The translations under genes were made by a program, and so were the position numbers. Source: Mesorhizobium sp. Root552 (GTDB lineage: Bacteria > Pseudomonadota > Alphaproteobacteria > Rhizobiales > Rhizobiaceae). Taken from it: a DNA stretch of 36,333 bases. Below, in pieces: positions 1-7,618 of this stretch (position 1 is its first letter; each line of letters begins with the position of its first letter). The notes under the pieces were generated by a model. That model ran no database searches, was not told the DNA's origin, and saw only the letters and a program-made list of their open reading frames with translations. Location of the stretch: contig NZ_LMFV01000018.1 in assembly GCF_001427285.1 (NCBI RefSeq), forward strand, positions 474-36,806, in the 5' to 3' direction.

Positions 1-236
1 AGACGCGCACCGCGCCTCTCCTTCGAAAGTGACATTACCCATCGATCCGCCCGGTTCAACAATGATCGTACCGCCAATGGGCTATGGTGAATGCTATCCG
101 GCTTCTGTGTTGCAGAAACATCACGATTTGCTCCCCATTGGAAATAAGTCATTAACCATCGAGCCTGGCAAAGCTACAAGATGCGGTACTTCGATGATGA
201 CACGCAAATCACCGATTTGAGGCGGCAGGGCTCAAG

Positions 237-953
237 ATGGTTACCAGACGACGGTTCTCCCGAAATATCCATAAGGTCAAGCTGTCTCGTCGCGAGAGCT
301 TAGAAGATCGTCTGTTTGCAGAAATTTCCGAGCTTCTAACAGAACATGATCCTTCAATACATATGCCGGCCATTCGAACGGCATCGAGGCTGGCGGCAAT
401 CATTGCCTCTCAACTGGCAGCTCAAACGCAAGCGGTTCAACGTGCGCTCAAGGATATCGAAGAAGATATTCCTGAGTACGGTGCGGGCTTTGTAAGTGAT
501 CTCGTCGAAGCGGCGACCAAGTCAGTTATCAAAAAAATGAAGCGCTTTCGCCCTTCACAGTCTTCCTCAATGGAGAATGAAACACTTCAACTGGCGGACG
601 ACTGGGCTGGGCCTGTTGCCGGCCCCACTATGATCGAGCGACACTACGGGATCCCACGTTCCACTCTCTATAGATGGCAGAAGGTCAATGAGGTTGTCGC
701 AATTAATACGCGTAGCAGCCGGAAGCCGGTTTTTCCACTGAGACAATTCGTGGATGGGCGTCCGGCACAGGGTATTGCGGAAGTCGTCGCCGCGTTTGGT
801 GATCAAAAGCGTGCATGGCAGTGGCTTCTCACACCAAATGCGAGGCTCAATGGTGGTAAGCCCCTTGAGATGCTATTGCAGGGTGAGGTTGATGCGGTGG
901 TCGATGTCGCGTCGTCACCATCAGACGACTCATGGACGCAGCCTTGCAGCTAG
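237..953 (+). CDS. MbcA/ParS/Xre-type antitoxin-like DNA-binding protein (no toxin beside it)
   Basis: Predicted 238-residue soluble protein. The last ~65 residues follow the pattern of the MbcA/ParS/Xre toxin-binding domain (DUF2384 type): FVDGRPAQGIAEVV, then a W-x-W before LLTPNARLNGGKPLEMLLQG. Just ahead of it (about residues 130-160) RHYGIPRSTLYRWQ looks like a helix-turn-helix. The N-terminal ~110 residues are charged and helical and not recognised. The start is an ATG preceded by a purine-rich stretch containing CAGGG. Antitoxins of this family normally pair with a RES-domain toxin, but none is seen in the 236 bases upstream or downstream, so it may be an orphan regulator or the toxin lies beyond the window. 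Its 3' end overlaps the convergent recombinase gene by 24 bases. Confidence 0.7.
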   Translation: MVTRRRFSRNIHKVKLSRRESLEDRLFAEISELLTEHDPSIHMPAIRTASRLAAIIASQLAAQTQAVQRALKDIEEDIPEYGAGFVSDLVEAATKSVIKKMKRFRPSQSSSMENETLQLADDWAGPVAGPTMIERHYGIPRSTLYRWQKVNEVVAINTRSSRKPVFPLRQFVDGRPAQGIAEVVAAFGDQKRAWQWLLTPNARLNGGKPLEMLLQGEVDAVVDVASSPSDDSWTQPCS

Positions 954-2033
954 AAGTGCAAGTACCGCCTCATTGTCCAGGCCTTGCGTATCATCCCGTG
1001 CACCAGTTCTCGCCCGCGCGCGAAGCCGATCGAAGATTTCGGCCTGCCGATGGTTGGCCACTGCGCCATAGCTGGTGAAGGTGGTCAGCACGTGCTGATG
1101 GCCAAGGTTCTGGCTCCACGCCTTGAAGGTTTCCGGTGTGGTACACAGCTTTTCGCCCAACGCGGCCAGCGTGTTGCGGAAACTGTGCGGGTTGGCATAG
1201 GGCAAGCCGGCCCGCGCGAAGGCGTCCTTGAATATCCGCCGGATTGCTGCCGCGTCCTTCCAATGGTGGCGCGCCAGCCCCGCGGCCTCAAAACCGTTGT
1301 CACCCAGCGTCACCTTGGTTGCCGGGAAGAGCGGGTCGTTCGGGCCGAAGCCACGTTCCTTTGTCAGAAAGGAAACCCATTCGACAACAATTTGCTCAAT
1401 GTCCGCGCCGACCGGAAAAAACCATGTCGTGAAGGTCTTGCGGTTTTTCGTGCGCACCTCGCGCGCGTCTTGAAACACGGTGCGCCGCTCAAATTCGACA
1501 TGCTTGATCGACATGGAGGCGATGGCGTTATCGCGCGCGCCGGAAAGCAGTGTAAACGCAATCAGCGCCCGGTCTCGCCTTTCGATTTCGGTGCCAGTCG
1601 GCATGGCGTCCAGCACCTGTCGGATTTCTTCGATACCGGCGACCGGCCTTTCCCGCACCGCTTTGGCTATGCGCTCGTCATTTGCCGATGGCCGGAAGTA
1701 CTCGGCGTCCGAATAGGTGAGCTTAGCGCGAAAACCCGACTGCCCGGCCAGCCACTCGAAAAAGCCTTTCAGCGCCATGAGCCGCGACGAGATCGTCGCC
1801 TTGGCTAGCAGCCTGCCGGTTTTGTCGTTGGTGCGCTCGCCAAGGTCGCGCTTGTATTTCTGCGCCCATTCGATGCGAAATTTGCGGAAATCGCGCCAGC
1901 CGGTCACGGCCTCGAAATCGGCGATCGCAGCAACCGTCTGGTCGATGCTGGCGTCGGAAAGCTGCCTGGCGTGCTTCAGATATTCGACATAGCGCCGCTT
2001 GGTGCGCTCGTTTTCGGGATGATGCTTTCGCAT
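930..2033 (-). CDS. tyrosine recombinase/integrase
   Basis: A 367-residue site-specific recombinase. The N-terminal half carries a SAM-like core-binding domain (around residues 15-95, with ISSRLMALKGFFEWL). The catalytic domain shows the family residues in order: Arg in LLSGARDNAI, His and Arg in NPHSFRN, His in NLGHQH and the Tyr nucleophile in FTSYGAV. All five key positions are therefore present and the enzyme may be active. It is the last gene of a minus-strand series after the AlpA-like and HTH/zinc genes, which suggests they form one mobility module. The ATG lies 40 bases after the upstream gene's stop. It is unrelated in detail to the P4-type integrase at 3454-4641, so two different recombinases belong to this flank. 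Confidence 0.88.
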   Translation of the reverse strand: MRKHHPENERTKRRYVEYLKHARQLSDASIDQTVAAIADFEAVTGWRDFRKFRIEWAQKYKRDLGERTNDKTGRLLAKATISSRLMALKGFFEWLAGQSGFRAKLTYSDAEYFRPSANDERIAKAVRERPVAGIEEIRQVLDAMPTGTEIERRDRALIAFTLLSGARDNAIASMSIKHVEFERRTVFQDAREVRTKNRKTFTTWFFPVGADIEQIVVEWVSFLTKERGFGPNDPLFPATKVTLGDNGFEAAGLARHHWKDAAAIRRIFKDAFARAGLPYANPHSFRNTLAALGEKLCTTPETFKAWSQNLGHQHVLTTFTSYGAVANHRQAEIFDRLRARARTGARDDTQGLDNEAVLALLAARLRP

Positions 2034-2073
2034 GGGTATCTCGATCCTTTCTCAAGTGTTCATTCTTGGAGGG

Positions 2074-2514
2074 CTATCCGCTATCGTTTAGGCGTGGCTG
2101 GCGCTCCACGATTGCCACGTCGAGAATTGCCTGGATCGCCGCAAGCTGTTTGGTGGAGGTGCGCCGATGCATGAGGCTGCCGCAGTCCGGGCACAGCCCC
2201 CGAAGATTGCCGGAATGTGTGTTGATCGGCACGAATTCCGCTATGTTGCCGGCCGGCCGGCGCGCGTCGCGACATTTGACGCAATAGCAGGTGCCAGACG
2301 GGCAGGTGCGTTTCGGATGCGCCCTGCCGGCCATGTAGGCGGCAAGGTCGTCGCCCAAGATTAGGAACGGCTTTCGGTCGCGGATCGCCGGTAGGCCATT
2401 GTTAAGCCAGCGTCGCACTGTGCCCCTGGTCGCGCCAATAACTCGCGCTGCCTCATCCACCGTATAGCTGTGGTGGCGCTTGACCTTACGCCGGTCGAGC
2501 CGGTGGCCGGACAT
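2074..2514 (-). CDS. HTH protein with C-terminal zinc-ribbon-like cysteines
   Basis: A 146-residue protein. Residues ~15-60 (HSYTVDEAARVIGATRGTVRRWLNNGLPAI) form a MerR/excisionase-like winged helix-turn-helix. This is followed by a Cys-rich segment (CPSGTCYCVKC) and a second pair (CPDCGSLMHRR), together suggesting a bound zinc ion. It starts one base after the stop of the AlpA-like gene and precedes the recombinase gene, so the three are probably cotranscribed. Likely role: DNA-binding accessory or regulator for the adjacent recombinase. The domain reading comes from the sequence; the role is inferred from context. Confidence 0.7.
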   Translation of the reverse strand: MSGHRLDRRKVKRHHSYTVDEAARVIGATRGTVRRWLNNGLPAIRDRKPFLILGDDLAAYMAGRAHPKRTCPSGTCYCVKCRDARRPAGNIAEFVPINTHSGNLRGLCPDCGSLMHRRTSTKQLAAIQAILDVAIVERQPRLNDSG

Positions 2515-2515
2515 A

Positions 2516-2722
2516 TCATAGCGTCCCGCGTTCGATCAGTGCGCGAACGTCTTCGACGCGCCATGCCGTGATGCGCGGGCCAAGCTTAACCGGCTTTGGA
2601 AAACGGCCGTCCTTGATGCCAGCCCACCAAGTCGATTTCGAGACCGGGATGGGGCCGGCGGGCGCAAGAATGGAAGCCAACCGGATGAAGCCGGTTGCGG
2701 GAAGTTCGTCGAAGGGCGTCAT
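2516..2722 (-). CDS. alpA: AlpA-family excisionase/transcriptional regulator
   Basis: A 68-residue protein with the complete AlpA layout: FIRLASILAPAGPIPVSKSTWWAGIKDGRFPKPVKLGPRITAW, then the terminal helix VEDVRALIERG. In P4-like elements AlpA proteins bind DNA and either activate the integrase or direct excision. It is immediately upstream of the HTH/zinc gene (one base between stop and start) and sits in the same minus-strand run as two integrase genes, which fits that role. Length and motif order are normal for the family. Confidence 0.85.
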   Translation of the reverse strand: MTPFDELPATGFIRLASILAPAGPIPVSKSTWWAGIKDGRFPKPVKLGPRITAWRVEDVRALIERGTL

Positions 2723-2798
2723 TGTCCGACTCCGTCTGTTGGTGACGGATGTCGTTTTCTAGCGTCTCGCCGCTCAGTGCAGCCTGAAAGGGCAGGAA

Positions 2799-3416
2799 CT
2801 AGTCTGGCCGGTTTTTGGCCTCGGCCAAATACCTGTAAATCTTTGATATCCGGCTTTTTACGGCGCTTTCGGCCGGCTCTTGATTGTATGTCGTCTGAAA
2901 CCAAGAAAGCATTTTTCGCACGAGATCGGCTTGAGTTTGGGGCAAACCATCAGGGAGGTTCGCCAGCCGAATTATCTCCATCGTGAAGGCATCCCAATCA
3001 TATTCTTGAGGTCGGCCACCGCGATTTGGAATTTGCGGGGCAGCATTATGCTTTGGCTGGCCAGACAAGTTCTGAGGTACGATGCGGACTGAACCTTGAT
3101 TTTCCTCAAAAGGTGCCAACGTGTCGAAAAGGAAAGCGGGATATAAGCTTTTCTGTCGCGCAAAGGCTTCCAAGTCTCTTCTTGTGACCAAGGAATTTGC
3201 ATGGATTCCAATCATCGAATAGCCATTGGTCGTCGTATCAGCCTTCAGAATTTTGCTGATGATGGCGGATGTAAGCATCTGCCTTGCCGCGATGACTTCC
3301 GATGGCTTGGATCTGTCGGCAAGGCTAATTTTTGCCGGATCGAACCCACACCAAAGTGCAGCAACTTGGTCCACTGTAAAAATATCAACGTACATCCAGT
3401 TTGAAACGTCGCTCAT
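2799..3416 (-). CDS. conserved-looking island hypothetical protein
   Basis: A 205-residue soluble protein without signal peptide or membrane segments. The N-terminus (VDIFTVDQVAALWCGFDPAKISL) resembles a short domain that often opens with 'the protein enters a table/column' type helices. The C-terminal third (WDAFTMEIIRLANLPDGLPQ, then QADLVRKMLSWF and AESAVKSRISKIYRYL) looks like a small helical DNA-binding module. I cannot assign a function. It lies between the P4-type integrase and alpA on the same strand, so it probably belongs to the integration module of that element. The stop precedes alpA by 76 bases. That it is a gene is well supported; its role is unknown. Confidence 0.65.
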   Translation of the reverse strand: MSDVSNWMYVDIFTVDQVAALWCGFDPAKISLADRSKPSEVIAARQMLTSAIISKILKADTTTNGYSMIGIHANSLVTRRDLEAFARQKSLYPAFLFDTLAPFEENQGSVRIVPQNLSGQPKHNAAPQIPNRGGRPQEYDWDAFTMEIIRLANLPDGLPQTQADLVRKMLSWFQTTYNQEPAESAVKSRISKIYRYLAEAKNRPD

Positions 3417-3453
3417 GCTCTGTGCGCCAAGAGGAGGCCGAGTCTTGATAAGA

Positions 3454-4641
3454 TCAGGATTGTCTTAGTAGGTCCAGTTGGCCTGCCCACCATTCTGCCA
3501 TGCGCACGCGCTCGTCCCAATAAGATGCTCTATGGTAGACGCGGCGCACCTCGTCTGCACCGATATGAGCCAACTCGGCCTCAATGGCGTCAGCTTGCCA
3601 TTTGCCGCATTCATTTAGAAGCGTCGAGGCCGTCGCTCGGAAGCCGTGCGCGCTAACTTCCGCGCTGGAAAAGCCCATGCGACGCAAGGCTGAATTCAGC
3701 GTATTTTCGCTCATTGGCCGTAGTGAGGACTGCACTGACGGAAAGACTAGGCGCCCGCGCCCCGTCAATGTGTGCAAATAGCGAAGGATCTCAACGGCAG
3801 CTGCCGGCAGCGGCTTTTTATGCTCGCGTCGCATTTTCATGCGCGTAAAGGGTATTGTCCACACGCAGCCGCCGAGATCAAATTCGCTCCATTCGGCCTG
3901 CCGCAATTCGCCGGGTCGCGGATAGAGCAACGCCATGAGTTGCAGCGCGGCCCGCGTTTCCGCCATGCCTTCATAATCCCAGACGGCCCGCAATAGACCT
4001 CCGAATGCCTTCCTGTCTGTCAGCGCAGCACGGTGCGTGACGATGGGCGCGGTCAACGCGCCTTTCAGGCCGAAGGTCGGATCATTCTCGGCTCGTGCGG
4101 TGGCGATGGCGTAGCGAAACACTTGCCCGATGACCGCACGCAACCGTCGCGCCGTCTCGTAATTGCCTTCGCCTTCGACAGCACGCAGCGGCGCGAGAAT
4201 TTCTGCCGCACCGATTTCGGCAATCGGCCGGTCGCCGAGATCGGCCTTCGCCATACCTAGCAGCCACCGTTTTTTGGTCAGCGTGGCATCTGCCTTGCCT
4301 TCACGTTCGACCTTGACGAAAAATTCATCGGCGATGGCTGCAAAGGTATTGGTATTTGCAACAAGCCTGTTGGTCTTTTCAATCCTAGCTTGTTGTGCCG
4401 GATCAACGCCATTTGCTAACAGTTTTTTTGCGTCGGCTCGTTTCAACCGGGCATCGGCCAACGAAATGGCAGGATATGCGCCAAACGCCAGCGTTTTTTG
4501 TTTTCCGGCGAACCGATAGGATAGTCGCCACAGTTTTCCCCCGGTTGGCGAAACCAACAGGTGGAGCCCACCGCCGTCGCTGTGCTTGGTTGGACTTGAA
4601 GCGGGGCGTAGCCCTTTGATTTGCGTGTCTGTTAGCGGCAT
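3454..4641 (-). CDS. int: P4-type tyrosine integrase
   Basis: A 395-residue integrase when started at the ATG at 4641, giving the typical opening MPLTDTQIKGLRP; the frame extends 30 codons further upstream but that extension is not family-like. The N-terminal arm-binding domain of P4 integrases is plain (SDGGGLHLLVSPTGGKLWRL, then KTLAFGAYPAISLADAR). The catalytic residues are Arg in PRPGELRQAEW, His and Arg in HGFRATASTLLNE, His in ELAHIGAD and Tyr in RVYHRASY. These integrases usually insert islands into the 3' ends of tRNA genes. Direct repeats that could be its arm sites occur at 4685-4755. Its 5' end faces the tRNA-Leu-derived repeat at 4827, so it may have used the same or a neighbouring attachment site. 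Confidence 0.9.
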   Translation of the reverse strand: MPLTDTQIKGLRPASSPTKHSDGGGLHLLVSPTGGKLWRLSYRFAGKQKTLAFGAYPAISLADARLKRADAKKLLANGVDPAQQARIEKTNRLVANTNTFAAIADEFFVKVEREGKADATLTKKRWLLGMAKADLGDRPIAEIGAAEILAPLRAVEGEGNYETARRLRAVIGQVFRYAIATARAENDPTFGLKGALTAPIVTHRAALTDRKAFGGLLRAVWDYEGMAETRAALQLMALLYPRPGELRQAEWSEFDLGGCVWTIPFTRMKMRREHKKPLPAAAVEILRYLHTLTGRGRLVFPSVQSSLRPMSENTLNSALRRMGFSSAEVSAHGFRATASTLLNECGKWQADAIEAELAHIGADEVRRVYHRASYWDERVRMAEWWAGQLDLLRQS

Positions 4642-4684
4642 TTGTTGGTATCTCAAACAATAGAAAGTTAGCCTTTCGTCAATA

Positions 4685-4755
4685 TACCAACCAAAGTACC
4701 AACAAATCCATTGGATGCCAACAAACGCCACAGGATGCCAACGGACATTCAGGGA
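4685..4755. repeat. ladder of ~20-bp direct repeats, candidate integrase arm sites
   Basis: The motif TRCCAACAAA and variants recur at 4685, 4697, 4716 and 4736; the last three are spaced 19-20 bases apart, each followed by a short spacer ending GGA. One more copy of TACCAACAAA lies in inverted orientation at 4641-4650, overlapping the chosen integrase start. Short iterated motifs beside the integrase gene and the attachment site are what arm-type binding sites look like in P4-like elements. The repeats are seen directly; the binding role is inferred. Confidence 0.55.
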
Positions 4756-4757
4756 AC

Positions 4758-4788
4758 AAAAAAGCCCGGAAAGCCGGGCCTTCTTTTA
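4758..4788 (-). terminator. rho-independent terminator, probably the original tRNA-Leu terminator
   Basis: A perfect 6-bp GC stem (GCCCGG / CCGGGC, 4764-4769 and 4774-4779) with an AAAG loop. On the minus strand it is followed by six T residues, and on the plus strand by a weaker CTTCTTTT run, so it can work in both directions. It lies 39 bases beyond the tRNA-derived repeat at 4827-4847, in the position and orientation expected for the terminator of the uninterrupted tRNA-Leu transcription unit. Confidence 0.75.
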
Positions 4789-4826
4789 AGTTCCTGGACC
4801 TGGTCGGACAGTCTAAAACAGGAATT

Positions 4827-4847
4827 TGGTGCCCAGAAGAGGACTCG
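4827..4847. repeat. distal attachment-site repeat of the island (copy of the tRNA-Leu 3' end)
   Basis: These 21 bases (core GGTGCCCAGAAGAGGACTCG) are identical to 36024-36044, the 3' end of the tRNA-Leu gene including its CCA. Sequence similarity stops at both sides of the repeat and no other part of a tRNA is present here. This is the signature of a tyrosine-integrase att duplication and marks the far end of a ~31.2-kb insertion. Confidence 0.88.
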
Positions 4848-5825
4848 GCACTGTCACGGCCGCATCCTCTAACCATCTGATATTACACAGAAACTTAACC
4901 CATTCTTACGTTGGTACTATAACAGTCTCTGTCACTGACGCAAGCGTCATCCAGCGTTACATCTCGCTGGACCGATGCTTTGGACGGTATATGTCGGTCG
5001 CAGTGGCGCGAAATTCCCTTCGACGTGGCTCATACAGCTTCCCAGACCTGATTGAGGCTTCACGCAGCGAAGCAACCTTGTCCTGCGGCGGAAAGGCTCA
5101 TAATGCTTGGCCACCAGTGTATCCTGAAGGTCGCTCGCCTGCTCGCGAAAAAAGCCAGTCTTTTTGAGTATGAGGATCGCCAGAACATCGCGAACATTGT
5201 GCAGGCCATGCGGCACAGTCCAAAATGGCTGGGAAAATCAGCGGGCTGCCAAGGTTCCGAACATTAGGTTGCGGTTATCTCTTTGCCCCAGGCTGGCGGC
5301 GCCGGATCGTCCATCATTGCCGCACACTGGCGTTGTGCTGCCATGTACATTAAGTGACAGTGTGGGGTGGGAGCAAAGTTCCCCTTGCGACATTTCCCCG
5401 TGCCTAAAGGCTTCCTCAAGCTATCGCATTATGGCTTCATCGACCGTTTTGCTTGCACCGGCTCAATAATCCGATACTGGGTTTTCAGACCAACCAAAGA
5501 TTATTAATGTAGATTAATGTTGAAGTTGAAATCTCAGGTTGATCGTCGTATGCCTTCCTTCAGTCACCCCAAGGGGGTGGCTGGGCGTCAGAGCCGCTTC
5601 ATGTGGCGGGAAGACATCCCGAAACGCTCTCCAATGTAATCGTGGGGGAGTGTTTGACGGTGATCCTTCCGACCAGTCGGGTCGGGGAGGTGTATCCGGA
5701 TGCCAGCCTAAAGACATGTGCGATTGTGCCACGTGACGGCTTCTGAATTTCCCGGCCAATGGCTTTCGGAGCAAATTGCTATCAGTAGGCTGTTTTTTTG
5801 TAGGCGCAAACCTCGGGGCATGGCT
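4848..5825. other. gene-poor stretch at the island's left end
   Basis: No gene could be supported in these ~980 bases. Several open frames of 60-117 codons exist on both strands, but they are rich in Arg/Pro/Ser/Cys as expected for shadow frames and lack ribosome binding sites or recognisable domains. A plus-strand frame ending at about 5639 (SHPKGVAGRQSRFMWREDIP) reads sensibly and could be the C-terminal remnant of a lost gene. The stretch probably holds decayed DNA plus the promoter for the downstream polysaccharide gene. Confidence 0.5.
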
Positions 5826-7076
5826 ATGAGCGCTTCTGACAAGGCGGTCACGGCTCGAACATTTCAAGCGAGCTTCGATAGGAACAACTCCATTTCCGCC
5901 TTTCTGATGGGAGCGCTTCCCGCAGTGGGCGGGACCGTGATTTCGGTGATGCTGTACACATTCTTCGTATGGGCGGTAATGTCGCTGGCGTTGAAGCGGT
6001 ACGAGTTCCAGATGAGCCGTTCTGACCGCGAGTTGGCTTGGACCTTCACCGCTTTTGCCGCATTGATCGTGCTTACTGCGCTAATTGGACCGAATAGACC
6101 CGAAATCCCCCATTCGATCGTCTGGTTGCTGGCATTCCTTTCACCTTGGACCGTCATTCCGAGACTGCGGGCTAGCAGGGGTATCGATCTTCTTCAGCCC
6201 TATGTTGTTGGCGCGGCCATCGGTGCCGTGGGTGCAGCGCTGCAGGGCTCCATCCAGGCAGTTTTTTTTGGCGTTCAGGCCGAAGGGGGAGCCGGAAATG
6301 CCGCGGTCTTTTCCATCATGTCGCTGTGCCTGATGGGGATCGGGGGGCTGAACATCGCTTCGCGGTCCAGAACGCGCCAGTTGCTGGCGATCTCGGCGGT
6401 TGTCGGGGGCATCGTCGCGCTCGCCATGTCGCTTATCCGAGGCGTCGGCCTCGCGATGTTTCCTATCCTGGCCCTGCTGGTGATCTTTGCCCCGGCCCGG
6501 TGGCGCTCCGCTGTCTGGCGCCCCGCGAGCCTTCTGGTGCTCGCAGCCGCGGCAACCGCCCTTTACAGCGTGCAGCGCCTGCTTGATGGGCGCTGGAACC
6601 AAACCGTGCGCGAACTCCATCGCATCCTGATGGGAGAGCAAACCACCAAGAGTATCGGCGAGCGGCTGAGACTTTGGCGCGCGGGCTGGGATGCCTTTCT
6701 CGATTCGCCGATCTGGGGTCATGGCATCCAGAATAGGATGGCATCGCTCGTACCGGAACTGTCCAGCGACGGGCTACCTGTCCGCAACTTTACCCACGCC
6801 CACAACGGCTTTCTTTCCATCGCCATCGATGGAGGAATTCTCACCCTGACCGCGTTGCTGGCTGTCCTATGCGTGCCGGTCTTCATCGCCTGGCGCGCGC
6901 CGCGTGATCCCAACTACCGTATCCGGCTGTTTGTCGCACTGATCGTGTCCACAGCTTATGCGGCCTCTGGCGTGACCCAGATCATGTTCAAACACGACAT
7001 TATGGACGCCTTCTTTGTCTTCGCCGCGATAGTCATTGCCGCATCTATTCCCGACCCTTCGTGGCACGCCGCGTAA
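5826..7076 (+). CDS. O-antigen ligase/polymerase family membrane protein (Wzy_C/WaaL type)
   Basis: A 416-residue polytopic inner-membrane protein with many hydrophobic segments spread along its length. The family signature is in the last third: RLRLWRAGWDAFLDSPIWGH, followed after a periplasmic loop by FTHAHNGFLSIAIDGGILTL, the His/Arg-containing loop typical of the O-antigen ligase superfamily (PF04932). Such proteins join undecaprenyl-linked glycan to lipid A core or polymerise repeat units. An ABC exporter, not a Wzx flippase, is encoded in the same island, so a ligase role is slightly favoured, but polymerase cannot be excluded. The start at 5826 follows a GGGG run with a spacing of seven bases; in-frame alternatives are 5820 and a GTG at 5718. 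Confidence 0.82.
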   Translation: MSASDKAVTARTFQASFDRNNSISAFLMGALPAVGGTVISVMLYTFFVWAVMSLALKRYEFQMSRSDRELAWTFTAFAALIVLTALIGPNRPEIPHSIVWLLAFLSPWTVIPRLRASRGIDLLQPYVVGAAIGAVGAALQGSIQAVFFGVQAEGGAGNAAVFSIMSLCLMGIGGLNIASRSRTRQLLAISAVVGGIVALAMSLIRGVGLAMFPILALLVIFAPARWRSAVWRPASLLVLAAAATALYSVQRLLDGRWNQTVRELHRILMGEQTTKSIGERLRLWRAGWDAFLDSPIWGHGIQNRMASLVPELSSDGLPVRNFTHAHNGFLSIAIDGGILTLTALLAVLCVPVFIAWRAPRDPNYRIRLFVALIVSTAYAASGVTQIMFKHDIMDAFFVFAAIVIAASIPDPSWHAA

Positions 7077-7444
7077 GCGCCGCATATTTATCGCGGCAAC
7101 GCTTATCAGTGTTCCGCTTTTGGGCGCTTTGTTCGGAGCGCCGGCGGCCCTCATCGCCACCTTACGGCCTACGCCGTGATTTTTTATGAATCAAGGTTCG
7201 ACAGCATCGTTTGTCATAGCAGCGTGGAGAACACCTCCATTTAGCCCCGCTTCGCCGTGACTTCAGAGACCCGGCCGCGAAACGATTGTTTCTTCAATCA
7301 TAGCATCTTCGCACCTAGAAGCCGTCCGCCCGGCAGAGCTGGTTCTCATGTTTCTGTCCTTTCAGATTGCATCGTTCAAGCAACCACTTGCTTGCGACTC
7401 TCGATTTATGCTTAAGAGCTCAAAGCTTTTGGGGGCAGGCAGGC
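7077..7444. other. intergenic region without a supported gene
   Basis: These ~370 bases separate the ligase gene from the small ORF at 7445. A plus-strand frame just after the ligase stop (about 7078-7182) reads as a basic then hydrophobic peptide but has no start codon or ribosome binding site. The only other structure noted is the 24-bp repeat copy at 7347-7370. Confidence 0.4.
7347..7370 (+). repeat. short repeat, copy 1 (second copy 9882-9904)
   Basis: CATGTTTCTGTCCTTTCAG here matches CATGTCTGTTCCTTTCAG at 9882, with the identical continuation ATTGC; 14 consecutive bases (TCCTTTCAGATTGC) are the same. Both copies lie 55-75 bases upstream of a small candidate gene (7445 and 9960) on the same strand. 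It may be a shared leader or regulatory element, or chance. Confidence 0.35.
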
Positions 7445-7537
7445 ATGAATCGGACTAACTTATTATTGGCCACATTGATTGTGGTTGGTGGTTTTTTCGC
7501 TATTGGTGTCGTTCAACTAGCGCCTCATTTTCGATGA
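7445..7537 (+). CDS. candidate 30-residue single-pass membrane peptide
   Basis: An ATG preceded by a purine-rich GGGGGCAGGCAGG opens a 30-codon frame: a short polar start (MNRTN), a continuous hydrophobic stretch of about 18 residues (LLLATLIVVGGFFAIGVV) and a short C-terminus ending PHFR. This is the layout of a small inner-membrane protein. It sits 81 bases upstream of the acyltransferase gene on the same strand and could be cotranscribed with it. There is no recognised family. The good ribosome binding site and coherent hydrophobic composition favour a real gene; the size limits certainty. Confidence 0.45.
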   Translation: MNRTNLLLATLIVVGGFFAIGVVQLAPHFR

Positions 7538-7618
7538 GCAGAGGCGGGAAGATCGAGCCATCCCCCTGTTGAATTTCTCCAGAATGAGTGCAAAGACCCA
7601 CCAAGAGGTGGGGTGCGA

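Noticed and set aside
2..220. Open frame from the left window edge to 220
   Set aside because: It could be the C-terminus of a gene outside the window, but composition is ambiguous, there is no domain, and the internal start lacks a ribosome binding site.
984..1808. 274-codon plus-strand frame
   Set aside because: It is the antisense shadow of the tyrosine recombinase at 930-2033, whose catalytic motifs are complete.
4685..4755. CRISPR-like array
   Set aside because: Repeats are only ~10 bases, degenerate and without unique 30-base spacers; they fit integrase arm sites instead.
4919..4940. TAACAGTCTCTGTCACTG resembling the integrase-promoter palindrome
   Set aside because: Only the first eight bases match and the arms are not symmetric, so a shared operator cannot be claimed.
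4947..5216. 89-codon minus-strand frame near the left att repeat
   Set aside because: The first ~50 residues look somewhat protein-like but no family or conserved motif could be named; left within the gene-poor region.
5514..5867. 117-codon minus-strand frame in the gene-poor stretch
   Set aside because: Pro/Arg/His-rich, no ribosome binding site or domain, and overlaps the start of the ligase-like gene on the other strand.
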